DNA of 64,000 nt from Pseudoalteromonas luteoviolacea S2607 (GTDB taxonomy: Bacteria; Pseudomonadota; Gammaproteobacteria; Enterobacterales; Alteromonadaceae): contig NZ_AUXV01000056.1 of the NCBI RefSeq assembly GCF_001625575.1, forward strand, positions 1 through 64,000, given 5' to 3'. Positions 1-9,983 of this stretch are shown here, one piece after another. The notes under the pieces were generated by a model. The model made no database searches. It saw nothing but the letters and a program-made list of their open reading frames with translations, and was not told the origin of the DNA. The position numbers and the translations under genes are program-made. Numbering within the stretch: position 1 is the stretch's first letter; every line of letters begins with the position of its first letter.

Positions 1-26
1 ACCCAACCAATTTTATGCTGCAAATG

Positions 27-2015
27 TTAGCTGCCTCCACCTGTGACAGGTTGAACAGTCACACTTACTTCGACCCCTTCATTCTGATTGCTATAAACAA
101 TCATTTTGATGGTTTCTAGGTCACTGTTTAAGAATATTCTAATGGATGGCCCGCTGTCATCACTACCATAGTTAATTTGCACTCTGGGCTCTTCAGTAAT
201 ATTTCGTCTGTCAAATATTGCGACTATATCACTCGGTGCAAAACTGACGCCTGAGTCAAAGTCAACCGTACCGTCTTGGCCAATAATCACCGTGCCTCTG
301 CTGTGACCTTCACCGGTAACTGTATATGTACCTGCTAGCGCTGTTACCAGCTCTAGGTTTGGTATTTCACCACCACTGGCTTGCTCTACAAATTGACCCA
401 GTAAACCACCGCCAATCGCAAACAAATTCACTTCATGGAATTTTCCATCTAGTACTGCGACCACGTATTTGAATCCGTTTGCTTCGTCACTATAGTGATA
501 CTCATCTCCCATTTTATCGAAGTCATCAATGGTAATTTCATCTCCGTTTGATGCGTCGGGATCTACATCAATGAATAACTTGCCTGAGGAAGAGAAGGTA
601 AACATTACTTTTTGACCGTTAGTGTAAGAAGACCCACTTTCGGATAAATTAAAGGTTAGTGTGAATACCTTACCGCTTAATGCATCAGGCAGCATATCGT
701 CACCTGAAGAGTCGTCGTCAGATGAGTCATCATCTTTGAATCCAGGTGTCCATGTATATGTTAGGTCCGCCGTTACAGTGACTCCAGAAGTAGAAAAGGA
801 GTACTTGACACTTACCACTACTTTTTCACTGCTGGCACTAACTAATTCAAACTCAAGATTAGTGACCGTAATGCCCTGTGACTCAACCTGTGTTTGTATC
901 TGTTGCTCAATGGCATTAATATCTTCAGGATTAGGAGCGGGTACATTATTTACTGTAATAGCAGGCAGTTCAGTCGTAATACCTGCTGTGGTTGTAGTAC
1001 CAGTAATGGTCAAAGTCGCAGTTGTATCATCATTACCTTGGTCATCACCGTCTTGGTCGTCATCGCCTTGATCATCGTCATCATCTGGTAAAAAACCATC
1101 GGGGATGAAGTCAAAGTTCAAGTCATCTAAGTTCAGTCCGTCTAGAAATTCCTCTAAACCTTCCAAGGTCTTCTTAATCTCGTTAAGAAGAAAGGTACTA
1201 TTGATGTCACTCGCTAAGTCGGCCACGCCAAAGCTGTTTGCATATGTGGTAATTTGAGCTGACAAATCGCTAATAAAGGAATCAGCATTGTAGATAGGGT
1301 TCTGAAATGCTTTGTCACCCACTTTGCCATCGAGCGCATTGTCTAAAAAGTCTGCTTTGAGGCTATTCAGTATTGCCAGGGCAGGGTTATCCTGAGATGC
1401 GCCTAGCTTTGCCAGAGCTGCAAGCGTAACCGCATATATGCCACCTTGATCGTTATTTACTGAGCCTTCTACATTCTCAGAGATGAGTTGTGGTGCTTGT
1501 AAGATACTTTCTAGCGCTGGGGCCAACGCTTTTCGAATTTGCTCATTGACGGCATTCACGGCACTTGCATCAGTGACATTTGCCGACAAAATCGAGTTTG
1601 CAGCAATTTCTGTGAGCGTGGTTACACCAACTTGGCTTTGCAGGTTTGACAAAACGGCGCGAAGTTTCGTATCCGAAGGGAGAGGTAAAAACGTAGCTTT
1701 TGCTTCGTCGAAATATTCAGAATCACTGGTCGGGACAACCTCTACCACAAACGGGCCGGTGGTGCCTGCTGGAACTGTTATAGTGGCACTACCGGTATCG
1801 CCAGTGCTGCCAGTTGCACCGGCTACTGGTTGATTGTTACTGAGCGTAAGTATTTGAATATTTGCATTTTTGATTAGCCCCAAAGAGGGGGTTACAGTGA
1901 TTTGAGTATCTTGTTGCGTTGGAACTGGGTCATCATCGTCATTGTCTAAACAGCCAGCCAATGACAAAAGCGCTAAACCCAACACAAGATATTGTAATGG
2001 TTTATTGAATTTCAT
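27..2015 (-). CDS. Large Asp-rich surface lipoprotein, function unknown
   Basis: The 662-residue product starts with a lipoprotein signal peptide: a hydrophobic stretch at residues 8-20 and the lipobox LAGC with the acylated cysteine at residue 22, directly followed by an acidic run DNDDDD. A short region near residues 45-95 looks like a carboxypeptidase-regulatory or Ig-like fold (NQPVAGATGSTGDTG). Two further Asp-rich linkers (near residues 310-330 and 430-445) separate beta-rich segments, so the protein is modular and may bind calcium. No catalytic motif is visible. It is expected in the outer membrane, possibly surface exposed. I do not recognise a named family; the modular reading is inference. 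Confidence 0.75.
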   Translation of the reverse strand: MKFNKPLQYLVLGLALLSLAGCLDNDDDDPVPTQQDTQITVTPSLGLIKNANIQILTLSNNQPVAGATGSTGDTGSATITVPAGTTGPFVVEVVPTSDSEYFDEAKATFLPLPSDTKLRAVLSNLQSQVGVTTLTEIAANSILSANVTDASAVNAVNEQIRKALAPALESILQAPQLISENVEGSVNNDQGGIYAVTLAALAKLGASQDNPALAILNSLKADFLDNALDGKVGDKAFQNPIYNADSFISDLSAQITTYANSFGVADLASDINSTFLLNEIKKTLEGLEEFLDGLNLDDLNFDFIPDGFLPDDDDDQGDDDQDGDDQGNDDTTATLTITGTTTTAGITTELPAITVNNVPAPNPEDINAIEQQIQTQVESQGITVTNLEFELVSASSEKVVVSVKYSFSTSGVTVTADLTYTWTPGFKDDDSSDDDSSGDDMLPDALSGKVFTLTFNLSESGSSYTNGQKVMFTFSSSGKLFIDVDPDASNGDEITIDDFDKMGDEYHYSDEANGFKYVVAVLDGKFHEVNLFAIGGGLLGQFVEQASGGEIPNLELVTALAGTYTVTGEGHSRGTVIIGQDGTVDFDSGVSFAPSDIVAIFDRRNITEEPRVQINYGSDDSGPSIRIFLNSDLETIKMIVYSNQNEGVEVSVTVQPVTGGGS

Positions 2016-2258
2016 AGCACATGCCTACAAGGTTAACTTAAACTGTATTGCTATTACATCCAAACAACCCGTTCAATCCTTGTGATTTATTTGATAATTC
2101 GTTTTCAAAAGCGTTGTGCTAGCATTCGACACTTATCTTAAGTTCTTCCGGCCAAGTTGAAAATGCAGGAGCGAATAGCATAGTAGAATGTAGACCAAAT
2201 TTGAGGTATTTGTAGGTAAGATTGGCCAAAGTAGATAAATTTGAAAATTTATATTAAC

Positions 2259-2288
2259 GATACAAACCCGACAAAACGAGTTTGTATC
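2259..2288 (-). terminator. Hairpin downstream of the NTF2-like lipoprotein gene
   Basis: A perfect 9-bp inverted repeat (GATACAAAC / GTTTGTATC, 12-nt loop) lies just beyond the stop codon of the minus-strand gene ending at 2297. There is no clean T run, so terminator is a guess. Confidence 0.4.
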
Positions 2289-2296
2289 CACGCTAA

Positions 2297-2761
2297 CTAA
2301 AGTGTATCAATACGGTCTACGACAACATCTCTATTCTCAAATTTGCATTTATTTTGTGATATCACAAGCTTATCTATATATCTGCCAGAAAGCACTTTGG
2401 TGGTGTCGGCTTTCATTTTGTCTTTCATGAACAAAATGAAGTTTGAAGTCGCACTTAATTTGCCTTCATCAGACATGTAAACTTCGCTTGATGTCAACAA
2501 ATGGACAGACTTGTTTTTAGCCCTAGCTGATTCAAATCTATCAGCAAGTTCTTTACTGCCGTTTAATTGTATACCGAGCCGCTCAACTCTGAATGTAGCA
2601 TCAGCCGTAAACAGATCCACATACTGTTTAGTCGTGCCTTTGTCTCTGACCTCTGTATATTTATAGAGCGTGTCCTCACATAGCTTCTTGGTATTTTCGC
2701 TGATAGTTGAGGTGGTGCTACAACCGGCAAGCAGTACCATAGGGAGCAGTAAGTATTTCAT
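2297..2761 (-). CDS. Small NTF2/SnoaL-like lipoprotein
   Basis: 154 residues with a very short signal peptide ending in the lipobox LLAGC (cysteine at residue 14). The body (KYTEVRDKGTTKQYVDLFTADATFRVE near residues 35-60, then strands up to the C-terminus) has the pattern of the NTF2/SnoaL cone fold, where a pocket binds a small ligand or carries out a simple isomerase-type reaction. No catalytic residues can be assigned. The start has a good ribosome binding site (AAGGA 9 nt upstream). A small membrane protein gene lies just upstream on the same strand. Confidence 0.6.
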   Translation of the reverse strand: MKYLLLPMVLLAGCSTTSTISENTKKLCEDTLYKYTEVRDKGTTKQYVDLFTADATFRVERLGIQLNGSKELADRFESARAKNKSVHLLTSSEVYMSDEGKLSATSNFILFMKDKMKADTTKVLSGRYIDKLVISQNKCKFENRDVVVDRIDTL

Positions 2762-2797
2762 TGTGTGTCCTTGATATAATTGGCTGCCAGAATTGGC

Positions 2798-2995
2798 CTA
2801 TTTTTGAGAGTGATTGTTTTTCTTTTTACTAAGTGCAAATCTAGATGCGAGCGCGTAGACAATGTAAACCAAAACCAGAGAGTTCCCAAGCACTAAGATA
2901 TCCTTGTCATCTGTAGACAACCACAAAAACGCGAGCGCCGCGATGGCAATAGTCAAGTGGGTTACTAAAGGGTTCGTTTTACTCTTTTTGCTCAT
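2798..2995 (-). CDS. Small two-helix inner-membrane protein
   Basis: 65 residues with two hydrophobic helices (about residues 12-25 and 33-50) and a basic C-terminus. No family recognised. It is 36 bp upstream of the NTF2-like lipoprotein gene on the same strand, so the two may be cotranscribed. No clear ribosome binding site precedes the ATG, which lowers confidence. Confidence 0.5.
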   Translation of the reverse strand: MSKKSKTNPLVTHLTIAIAALAFLWLSTDDKDILVLGNSLVLVYIVYALASRFALSKKKNNHSQK

Positions 2996-3225
2996 TACAG
3001 ACCTACATTAAATTTTGATTGGTCATTATAAAGTGAATTTCTACCTTTAACCAGAACAACAAACCAACGTTCTGTTATACCTTTGTTATACGTATAACTC
3101 AACGTAAGAGATTAGTTTGAGATCGATATCGAAATATTCTAAAAAGTTGACCTAGAATAAATACGTAAAAGGTTGGTAAGTTAGAATTTTAGCAATTCGT
3201 AGGGAAACATATTTAACAGTTTATA

Positions 3226-4803
3226 GTGAAAGTCAAAATAAAGAACTCGATGAAAAGAGCATTTCGAGTTGATTTAAAAAAGCTGATATTAGCTTTAGCA
3301 ACATGCGGTGTATTATTGACATCTATTAATACGCTTTTCGCAAGTTATCAGGTACATAAAAATGCTTTCATAAAGGATACTCTACACGCCAATCAGGTTT
3401 ACGCAGCTAAGCTTGCGCAGGTCACTGAATTGTTTTTACAGTCCGTAAATAGTCAATTAAATGTTAGCGCGTACCACATATCAAAGCGGCTCGATGACCT
3501 ACCAGAGGTTAACCGAGAATTGGAGCGGTTGTTAAACCAAACAAATAGTTTTGACTCACTGGTAGTCGTAAACCCTCAGGGAAAAATAGTGGCTGTTAAG
3601 CCTGACTTAAACGTCCTTGGAAAATCGATTTCTTTCGCGCAACTTCAAAAAGTAAAACAACAAAAACCCATTGTTTTAGACCCGTTCTTGTCTCCTGCAG
3701 GCAACTTGATGGTGAGCCCTACTTATCCGATCACCTCTTCAGAAGGTGAGTACATGGGGTTCGTTGCTGGTGGTATTTACTTACAGGGTAAAACTATTCT
3801 AAACCGCTTATTAGGCAGGCACCATTATGAGGACGGTTCATATTTGTATGTTGTCGATGGTCATTCACAAATACTGTACCACATTGACGAAAACAGAATC
3901 GGTGAAAAAGTTTACGGCAATGAAGTTATCGAAAAGGTCTTGGAAGGGCACACTGGTGCATCTGAAATAGTAAATAGTGCTGGCATTCAGATGATCGCGG
4001 GTTTTGCGCCAATCCCCATGACAGGTTGGGGTGTTGTTAGTCAAAGACCTATATCATCAATTCTTAATGAGCTTGGAGCGACACACAGAACAGTCATATA
4101 TTCGAGCATCCCTTTTACTTTATTAATATTGGCATTGATATTGGTCGTGGGTATACAAATCGCTAAACCGCTTACGCTGTTAGCAAAGCAGCTTGCAACT
4201 TTTAATAGTAAACAAACGGATGCGACACGTATTTTTGCTTGGTACTTCGAGGCGGCAAATCTCAAACATACCTTGTTGCAAAGTAATCGCTCGGTCAGGC
4301 GTGTTATTAAAGCACTTGATACTGATCGCAAAACAGACAAGCTCACATCGTTGCACAACCGTTTGTCTCTTGAGCATTGGTTAGGAAATGCAATTCGTGG
4401 CGAAGTCGGCTTATCTGTATTGGCAATAGATATCGATCATTTTAAAAGCATTAATGACGTATACGGACACAGCGCAGGAGATTGCGTGCTTAAAGAGCTA
4501 GCGGCGTTAATGATGTGTAAAGCGAGGTCGGATGACTTTATTTGTCGAGCTGGCGGGGAGGAGTTTCTGATGTTCTTACCAAACATCGTGTTGGGTGAAG
4601 CAGTGTGCATCGCAGAGAGACTCAGAAAGCAAGTATTTGAGCACACTATGCCTCGGGGTATAAAAATTACGGTATCTATTGGTGTATCTCATTGGCAAGG
4701 TGGAACCACAACGATAGAGCAAACTATAGAGCTTGCAGACAAAGCACTGTACCGAGCAAAACATACGGGCAGGAACAGGAGCTGTTACATTGACAGTGTT
4801 TAA
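3226..4803 (+). CDS. Membrane diguanylate cyclase with periplasmic Cache sensor
   Basis: 525 residues. A transmembrane helix at about 20-42 and another at about 290-312 bracket a periplasmic double-Cache type sensor domain (VVNPQGKIVAVKPDLNVLGK near residue 110). The C-terminal GGDEF domain (about 365-520) makes c-di-GMP from two GTP. The active-site signature is GGEEF at residues 443-447, and the product-inhibition I-site RSDD sits exactly five residues before it, so the enzyme should be active and feedback regulated. The start shown is GTG; an in-frame ATG at 3250 is an alternative, and neither has a strong ribosome binding site. The signal sensed is unknown. Confidence 0.9.
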   Translation: MKVKIKNSMKRAFRVDLKKLILALATCGVLLTSINTLFASYQVHKNAFIKDTLHANQVYAAKLAQVTELFLQSVNSQLNVSAYHISKRLDDLPEVNRELERLLNQTNSFDSLVVVNPQGKIVAVKPDLNVLGKSISFAQLQKVKQQKPIVLDPFLSPAGNLMVSPTYPITSSEGEYMGFVAGGIYLQGKTILNRLLGRHHYEDGSYLYVVDGHSQILYHIDENRIGEKVYGNEVIEKVLEGHTGASEIVNSAGIQMIAGFAPIPMTGWGVVSQRPISSILNELGATHRTVIYSSIPFTLLILALILVVGIQIAKPLTLLAKQLATFNSKQTDATRIFAWYFEAANLKHTLLQSNRSVRRVIKALDTDRKTDKLTSLHNRLSLEHWLGNAIRGEVGLSVLAIDIDHFKSINDVYGHSAGDCVLKELAALMMCKARSDDFICRAGGEEFLMFLPNIVLGEAVCIAERLRKQVFEHTMPRGIKITVSIGVSHWQGGTTTIEQTIELADKALYRAKHTGRNRSCYIDSV

Positions 4804-4814
4804 TCGTATTTTTT

Positions 4815-4830
4815 ATGCGATAAAACGCAT
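4815..4830 (+). terminator. Weak hairpin after the diguanylate cyclase gene
   Basis: A short stem ATGCG / CGCAT with a 6-nt AT loop, followed by a T-rich stretch, 12 bp after the stop codon. The stem is only 5 bp, so this is tentative. Confidence 0.3.
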
Positions 4831-4924
4831 TTCATTTACAATCTTTTAGCTTAAGCAATGATCTTTGTCTTAAATGTGGGTAATATGCGCGCCAAACTAC
4901 AATATTATTAATTTGGAGCAGTAA

Positions 4925-6331
4925 ATGGGACAACAGTTGAAAGTGCCACACACGCTCGTGCTATTACTTGGCATGATGGTGGTTGCGCTACTTGCTACTT
5001 GGGTAGTGCCGCAAGGATTTTTTGAGACAAGTGTTACAGACAGCGGCCGTAAAATGGTTGTTGCTGGTACATATCAGTTAGTCGAGCAAAAAGAGTACCT
5101 TACCCCTTGGGACTTACTCACTTCTATTCCTAAAGCTTTTGCCCAAGCTCAAGATGTTATTTTCTTTGTTCTTATTGTAGGTGGTGTGCTGAGTATTGCG
5201 CGAGCAACAGGTACTGTTGATGCGCTCATTGGCCGAATGCTAGAAAAGCACGGTACTAAGCCGCAGCGACTTATTTTTATGGTCGTATTTTGCTTTGCGT
5301 TGGCATCGAGCACCATAGGCACAGCGGGTGAGTATATTCCCTTTGTTTTAATACTGGTAGCGTTATGTAAGGCGATGAAGCTAGATGCAATGACCGCTGT
5401 TGGTATGATTGTGGCAGGTTATGGCATTGGATATGGTGTTTCAGCATTTAACCCGTTTACAGTTCTAATAGCACAGCAAATTGCAGATATCCCAGTTTAT
5501 TCGGGTATCGAACTGCGTTTAGCAATATTCATCCCATTTGTACTTATTGGTTTTCACCATGTGTGGAGCTACGCCAAAAAGGTTGCACAAGATCCAAGCA
5601 AATCAATGATGATTGGTGTTCCTTGTCCGCTTGAAGGTCAAGCAAAACCAAATTATCCAAAGTTAAACAAGCGCCATCAGACTATTCTATTCAGCTTTAT
5701 AGTAACACTGTGTATTGCAGTTTGGGGTATCGCCACAAAAGGCTGGTATCTGTATGAATTAGGAGGGTTGTTTGTTGCCTGGGGTGTTGTAATTGCAATT
5801 TTGGGTAAATTATCTGCTGACGAAACAGCTGAGCGCTTTATTGAAGGTGTATCTGAGTTAGTTACAACTGCTGTCCTAATTGGTGTTGCAAGAGGTATTG
5901 CATTAATCCTTGAAGATGGCCAGATTCTGCATACATTGGTGTATGGGATGTCTTCACCTTTATCACACGTCGCTGCTGAAATTTCTGCGGTAGGCATGCT
6001 AGTGATCCAAACTTTCTTGAATACATTTATTCCTTCAGGCTCAGGCCAAGCATACGTGACAATGCCGTTGATGGTTCCTGTTGGAGATTTAGTTGGTGTA
6101 CCTCGTCAAGTAGCAGTACTTGCTTATCAGTTTGGTGATGGCTTCTCAAATATGATCATCCCGACTAACGCAGTATTGATGGGTATTTTGGGTATGGCTG
6201 GCGTACCTTATACGCATTGGTTCCGTTTCTGTTTACCGTTAATTGGTAAATTATTGCTGGCTGCATCTATCGTTTTAGTACTTGCGGTTAGCTTTGGTTA
6301 TGGGTTGGATGTACAACCTATTATTGAATAA
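4925..6331 (+). CDS. YfcC/DcuC-family carrier (C4-dicarboxylate or basic amino-acid type)
   Basis: 468 residues, hydrophobic throughout with about 12 membrane helices. The N-terminus (VPHTLVLLLGMMVVALLATWVVPQG) and the central segment AGEYIPFVLILVALCKAMKLD are typical of the YfcC branch of the C4-dicarboxylate anaerobic carrier family (PF03606). A second re-entrant signature NTFIPSGSGQAYVTMPLMVP appears near residue 355. Members of this branch are annotated variously as dicarboxylate carriers or arginine/ornithine antiporters; the substrate cannot be read from sequence. The gene has a good ribosome binding site (TTTGGAG) and is followed by a strong terminator, so it is a single-gene unit. Confidence 0.85.
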   Translation: MGQQLKVPHTLVLLLGMMVVALLATWVVPQGFFETSVTDSGRKMVVAGTYQLVEQKEYLTPWDLLTSIPKAFAQAQDVIFFVLIVGGVLSIARATGTVDALIGRMLEKHGTKPQRLIFMVVFCFALASSTIGTAGEYIPFVLILVALCKAMKLDAMTAVGMIVAGYGIGYGVSAFNPFTVLIAQQIADIPVYSGIELRLAIFIPFVLIGFHHVWSYAKKVAQDPSKSMMIGVPCPLEGQAKPNYPKLNKRHQTILFSFIVTLCIAVWGIATKGWYLYELGGLFVAWGVVIAILGKLSADETAERFIEGVSELVTTAVLIGVARGIALILEDGQILHTLVYGMSSPLSHVAAEISAVGMLVIQTFLNTFIPSGSGQAYVTMPLMVPVGDLVGVPRQVAVLAYQFGDGFSNMIIPTNAVLMGILGMAGVPYTHWFRFCLPLIGKLLLAASIVLVLAVSFGYGLDVQPIIE

Positions 6332-6351
6332 AAAACAACTAGTGAATAATG

Positions 6352-6378
6352 AAAAAGCCGTCGATTAGACGGCTTTTT
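6352..6378 (+). terminator. Rho-independent terminator of the YfcC-type carrier gene
   Basis: An 11-bp stem AAAAAGCCGTC / GACGGCTTTTT with a 5-nt loop, 20 bp after the stop codon. The T run makes it a classic intrinsic terminator. Confidence 0.9.
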
Positions 6379-6615
6379 CATTTAAAACATAATCATAGCA
6401 ACCCGCCTTTCAATGTGCCATTAGTGATTATATTTAAATAAAGTCACGGGTACATGCTCTACACGCATAGCTTATGCCATCTATATATTTGCTATTACTT
6501 ATTGATATTTTATTGATCTACCTTCATATTTATATTCGGCAATAAAACTAATATTGCAATTTATATTATTTCCCGTTCATAGTAATAACTATAATTATTA
6601 AAAGATTGTTAAACG

Positions 6616-9180
6616 ATGAAGCTATCATTCAGTACTTTTTACAATTTACCAAGTAGCGAAGCTCGTTACGAATTGGCGCTGAACTTGATATATGAAAAGT
6701 TTCAGCCAGCTCATTGTTTAATAGGTAAGTTTATAGACTCAGATACGAGAGTTAAAACGGTTGCGTACGCAGTAGATGGCGTAAAATCGAATTACATCAT
6801 CTACGACCTAGAAGGTACGCCATGTAAAGACGCCAAAGACAGCCAGAGTGTATGTTCTATCAGCTGCAATCTACAACAAATGTATGCTGAAGACGAAATT
6901 CTCAAGATTTTTGATATTGATGGTTACTTAGGCGTTACTCTCAGAGCTTTAGATCATACCCCTATAGGCATCATGGTTTGTCTTTTTGATGAGCAAATTG
7001 AGATTTCGAGCGACGATAAGCATTGGTTTAGAGAACTCAGTTTATTAGTTGGGGCAGAGTTAAATCATAATTTGGAACTTGCAGCGCAAGAAATTTTGGT
7101 AAAGCAATTGGCCAAAGGTGAGCGCATTGCAAGGCTCAGTTCTTGGTCTTGGAATATCAGTAGAAATACGCATATTTTTAGTCAAGAGATGAGGGCGCTA
7201 ATAAACCATCCCTGCGAAGAACTATGCTTTGAGCAATTTTGTGATTGCTTGATCGAAAAAGATCAAAAGGCGTTGCGCGTAATCATGCAAAAATTACGTA
7301 CAGGTCAGGTCGATCAGGTAGATATGAATGTCTCTCATAAAGAAAGAAACCAGTTTAAAGGTCTTTTTCGTGTAATAGGGCATGTAGAGCGCTCTGAAGA
7401 ACAAGAAGATGAGCGTGTATTTAGCGCGACCATACAAGATATTACGTATATCTATTCGCTCAATCGACAACTTGAACTCACCAATGTTGTTTTTGAGCAT
7501 GCGACAGAAGCCATTATGATCACAGATCACTTAAATCGAGTTGTGATGGTCAATCGTGCATTTGAGCGTTTGACCGGTTACTCTGACACTGAGCTTCTGG
7601 GCAGAAACCCATCAGTTTTGTCCTCAGGACAGCATGATGCTGAATTCTATGCAAAAATGTGGGCAACTCTTTCATCCCAAAACACATGGAAAGGCGAGAT
7701 ATACAATCGTCGCAAGAATGGTCAAATTTTTCCTGAAGAATTGACCTTGAATATCGTACGCGATGATGATGGTGAAGTAATCAATTATGTGGCGATATTC
7801 AGAGACATCACTGAATGGAAACGGAATGAAGCGCAGCTGACGTTTTATGCCAATCATGAGCCGTTAACAGCATTGCTTAACAGACGCTGTTTCATGGACA
7901 TTGTTGAAGAAAAGATCTCAGCTAGTCGTAGCCGATCCCATCCGTGCTCTTTGCTGTTTATTGGCCTTGACCATTTTAAAGAAATCAATGACATATACGG
8001 GCCAGAAATTGGTGATAAGGTGCTTATTTCGGTTGCCAAGCGATTGAAAAATGGATTAAGGAAACTTGATACGATCTCTCGCTATGGCGGTGATGAATTT
8101 GCAATATTGTTGGATAACACCAATGTAGAGAGCGCATTACATATTGCTAATAAGCTCAGTGATAAACTAAAGCAACCCTATGTATTTAGCGAATTAACGA
8201 TTGAGTTGAGTGCCAGCACGGGCATTGCACAATTGGACTATAAACAGCGTGTCACCGCGGCAAAGTTCATCCGAAATGCGGCCCATGCGCTTGAAAGTGC
8301 CAAGAAAAACAATCGCGGGAATGTTGCTTTACACAATCAAGAAATTCAAAATGCGCATCTGAACAAAATTGCACTAAGAGACAAACTAAGGGCTGCGATT
8401 AAGCAAAAATTACTCAAAGTTTACTATCAGCCAATCGTAGATCAAAACAGTGGCAAGATCGTAAAGTTTGAAGCATTAGTTAGATGGTTCGATGACCAGC
8501 AAGGCATGATTTCTCCTGGCGCATTTATACCTATTGCTGAAGAGTTTGGTTTTATCCATCAGATAGGGCAATTTGTGTTAGAACGCGCATGTCACGACTT
8601 GAGACACATGCATGACCTTGGCTATACAGAGGTGAGCGTGTCTGTAAATCGGTCCGTTAACGAGTTTAAAGTGAGTAATAATCAGTTTGACTTGATATCG
8701 ACTGCGATTGAACAAGCCGGCATTCCTTACGAGAGTGTGACCGTAGAAGTGACTGAGTCGATGGCGACGAACCGTTATACCTGGGAGCTACTTAAAACCT
8801 TACGAGACAAAGGGGTTGAAATAGCGCTTGATGACTTTTGCACGGGGTATTCATCGCTCAGCCACATCATTGATAACCAAGTTGACTACCTAAAAATTGA
8901 TAAATCATTTGTAGATAGTTTAATGCAAGATAAGAGCAAGCAAATTATGATTTCATGTTTGGTCAATATGGCTGCTCAACTAGGGATTAAAGTCATCGCA
9001 GAAGGGGTAGAGTCACAAGTACAATTGAAGATGCTAGCTGAGTTAGGGTGTGATCATATACAAGGTTACTACTACAGCCCAGCAAGACCTTTGAACGCAT
9101 GTGTCAAGTTACTTGAGGAGTTCAATGCTCAACAGGAGGAACACGTGAGCTTTGCAGCTGCAAAGCAGACTCGGGTATAA
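6616..9180 (+). CDS. GAF-PAS-GGDEF-EAL c-di-GMP signalling protein
   Basis: 854 residues, no membrane helix, so cytoplasmic. Order: a GAF-like domain (about 1-155), a PAS-like linker region (160-280), a clear PAS/PAC (285-405), GGDEF (415-580) and EAL (590-840). The cyclase signature GGDEF is intact at 491-495 with an I-site RKLD five residues before it. The phosphodiesterase half keeps EAL at 619-621, the ExTE-like VEVTES, DDF near ALDDFCTGYSS (Cys in place of the usual Gly), KID and AEGVES. Both activities are therefore plausible; which dominates cannot be told. The domain start HEPLTALLNR is less conserved than the usual HDPLTGLPNR. Confidence 0.92.
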   Translation: MKLSFSTFYNLPSSEARYELALNLIYEKFQPAHCLIGKFIDSDTRVKTVAYAVDGVKSNYIIYDLEGTPCKDAKDSQSVCSISCNLQQMYAEDEILKIFDIDGYLGVTLRALDHTPIGIMVCLFDEQIEISSDDKHWFRELSLLVGAELNHNLELAAQEILVKQLAKGERIARLSSWSWNISRNTHIFSQEMRALINHPCEELCFEQFCDCLIEKDQKALRVIMQKLRTGQVDQVDMNVSHKERNQFKGLFRVIGHVERSEEQEDERVFSATIQDITYIYSLNRQLELTNVVFEHATEAIMITDHLNRVVMVNRAFERLTGYSDTELLGRNPSVLSSGQHDAEFYAKMWATLSSQNTWKGEIYNRRKNGQIFPEELTLNIVRDDDGEVINYVAIFRDITEWKRNEAQLTFYANHEPLTALLNRRCFMDIVEEKISASRSRSHPCSLLFIGLDHFKEINDIYGPEIGDKVLISVAKRLKNGLRKLDTISRYGGDEFAILLDNTNVESALHIANKLSDKLKQPYVFSELTIELSASTGIAQLDYKQRVTAAKFIRNAAHALESAKKNNRGNVALHNQEIQNAHLNKIALRDKLRAAIKQKLLKVYYQPIVDQNSGKIVKFEALVRWFDDQQGMISPGAFIPIAEEFGFIHQIGQFVLERACHDLRHMHDLGYTEVSVSVNRSVNEFKVSNNQFDLISTAIEQAGIPYESVTVEVTESMATNRYTWELLKTLRDKGVEIALDDFCTGYSSLSHIIDNQVDYLKIDKSFVDSLMQDKSKQIMISCLVNMAAQLGIKVIAEGVESQVQLKMLAELGCDHIQGYYYSPARPLNACVKLLEEFNAQQEEHVSFAAAKQTRV

Positions 9181-9185
9181 GGAAC

Positions 9186-9220
9186 ATGACACAAGTTACC
9201 AGTTAAGTGGCTTGTGTCAT
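9186..9220 (+). terminator. Inverted repeat after the GGDEF-EAL gene
   Basis: Perfect 10-bp arms ATGACACAAG / CTTGTGTCAT around a 15-nt loop, 5 bp past the stop codon. It lacks a T run, but position and stem strength suggest transcript end formation or stabilisation. Confidence 0.5.
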
Positions 9221-9228
9221 GATTAAAA

Positions 9229-9262
9229 TCAAAGGGGTCAGAGTCGTTGATACTTAAGCCAA
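9229..9262. repeat. Possible REP-type element fragment
   Basis: The stretch AAAGGGGTCAGAGTCGTTGA resembles a motif I associate with REP sequences mobilised by REP-associated tyrosine transposases in Alteromonadales. No second copy is seen in the window, so this is recognition from memory, not shown here. Confidence 0.35.
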
Positions 9263-9294
9263 CTATGGATATCAGCGCATATTTAACTAGGCGA

Positions 9295-9651
9295 CTATTC
9301 CCACGCTGCTATATCAAAAGCTTTTCTTGCTTCTATTAATGTACAGTCAGTTTGTGCAATCAACTTTTGAAGTGTGATTGCAGGGTTGCGCTTCACTATT
9401 GAAACTAACTCATCCATTTGCGGTTTAGGTTTATAACCGTTTAATTTTTCGATTACCCATTGCCAGCTAGGCTCTTCCTTTATATGAGCATGCTGAATGA
9501 TGATCTCAAATTGTTGCCAATTACCTTGTAAGCGCCAATGTCGAGAGCGGCCTTTTCGGTTTAATTTAGCTCCTGACGATTTTATCAACGCTTTTAATTC
9601 ATCTTTTTTCTCAACGCGACGAACAAAACTATTTAATTGAATATCAAACAT
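9295..9651 (-). CDS. Ribosome-recycling-factor-like small protein (PF12614 type)
   Basis: The 118-residue product, started at MFDIQLNSF, matches my memory of the short gammaproteobacterial family named after ribosome recycling factor (PF12614): N-terminal strand, basic patch NRKGRSRHWRLQGNW (about 28-42), and a helical C-terminal end NPAITLQKLIAQTDCTLIEA. That family has no proven link to real Frr. The frame is open upstream to 9747 and has other starts, but homologues start with a short hydrophobic strand, which fits the ATG at 9651. Single gene, divergent from a tiny ORF on the other side. Confidence 0.6.
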   Translation of the reverse strand: MFDIQLNSFVRRVEKKDELKALIKSSGAKLNRKGRSRHWRLQGNWQQFEIIIQHAHIKEEPSWQWVIEKLNGYKPKPQMDELVSIVKRNPAITLQKLIAQTDCTLIEARKAFDIAAWE

Positions 9652-9780
9652 ACTTACGCTAGTGGAAAATGGAATAACCATTGTAACAAAGTTATTTAAT
9701 TTGTGCTTTGAGTGGTTAGACATGTTTATTGGGCTAAGCCACACCAATACTTACAGTATAAAACGAAAAAGAGAACAGCT

Positions 9781-9909
9781 ATGTCGGGCCTTACAAAACC
9801 AATGACAATTTCAGCAAATGTGTTTTACGATAGTAATTTGGTAGCTGAGGTCAAAATTGAATTAAAAACTGCCAAAAGTAGGCTTTCAGAGATCAGCAGG
9901 CTTGGTTAA
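9781..9909 (+). CDS. Very small ORF, uncertain
   Basis: A 42-codon frame started at ATG 9781 with GAGAA 6 nt upstream. The product is mildly amphipathic and Lys-rich at the end. It sits between the PF12614-type gene and a hydrolase gene. No family recognised; it may be a chance frame. Confidence 0.3.
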   Translation: MSGLTKPMTISANVFYDSNLVAEVKIELKTAKSRLSEISRLG

Positions 9910-9983
9910 GCTCCTTCTTTTTTACTTGAAAAAACTTTCAACCTTCCACTGGGAGGCTATGAAGACGAGAGGCGATAGGTTTT

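Noticed and set aside
6380..6615. c-di-GMP riboswitch before the GGDEF-EAL gene
   Set aside because: No GEMM-type conserved core or paired helices could be found in the AT-rich leader.
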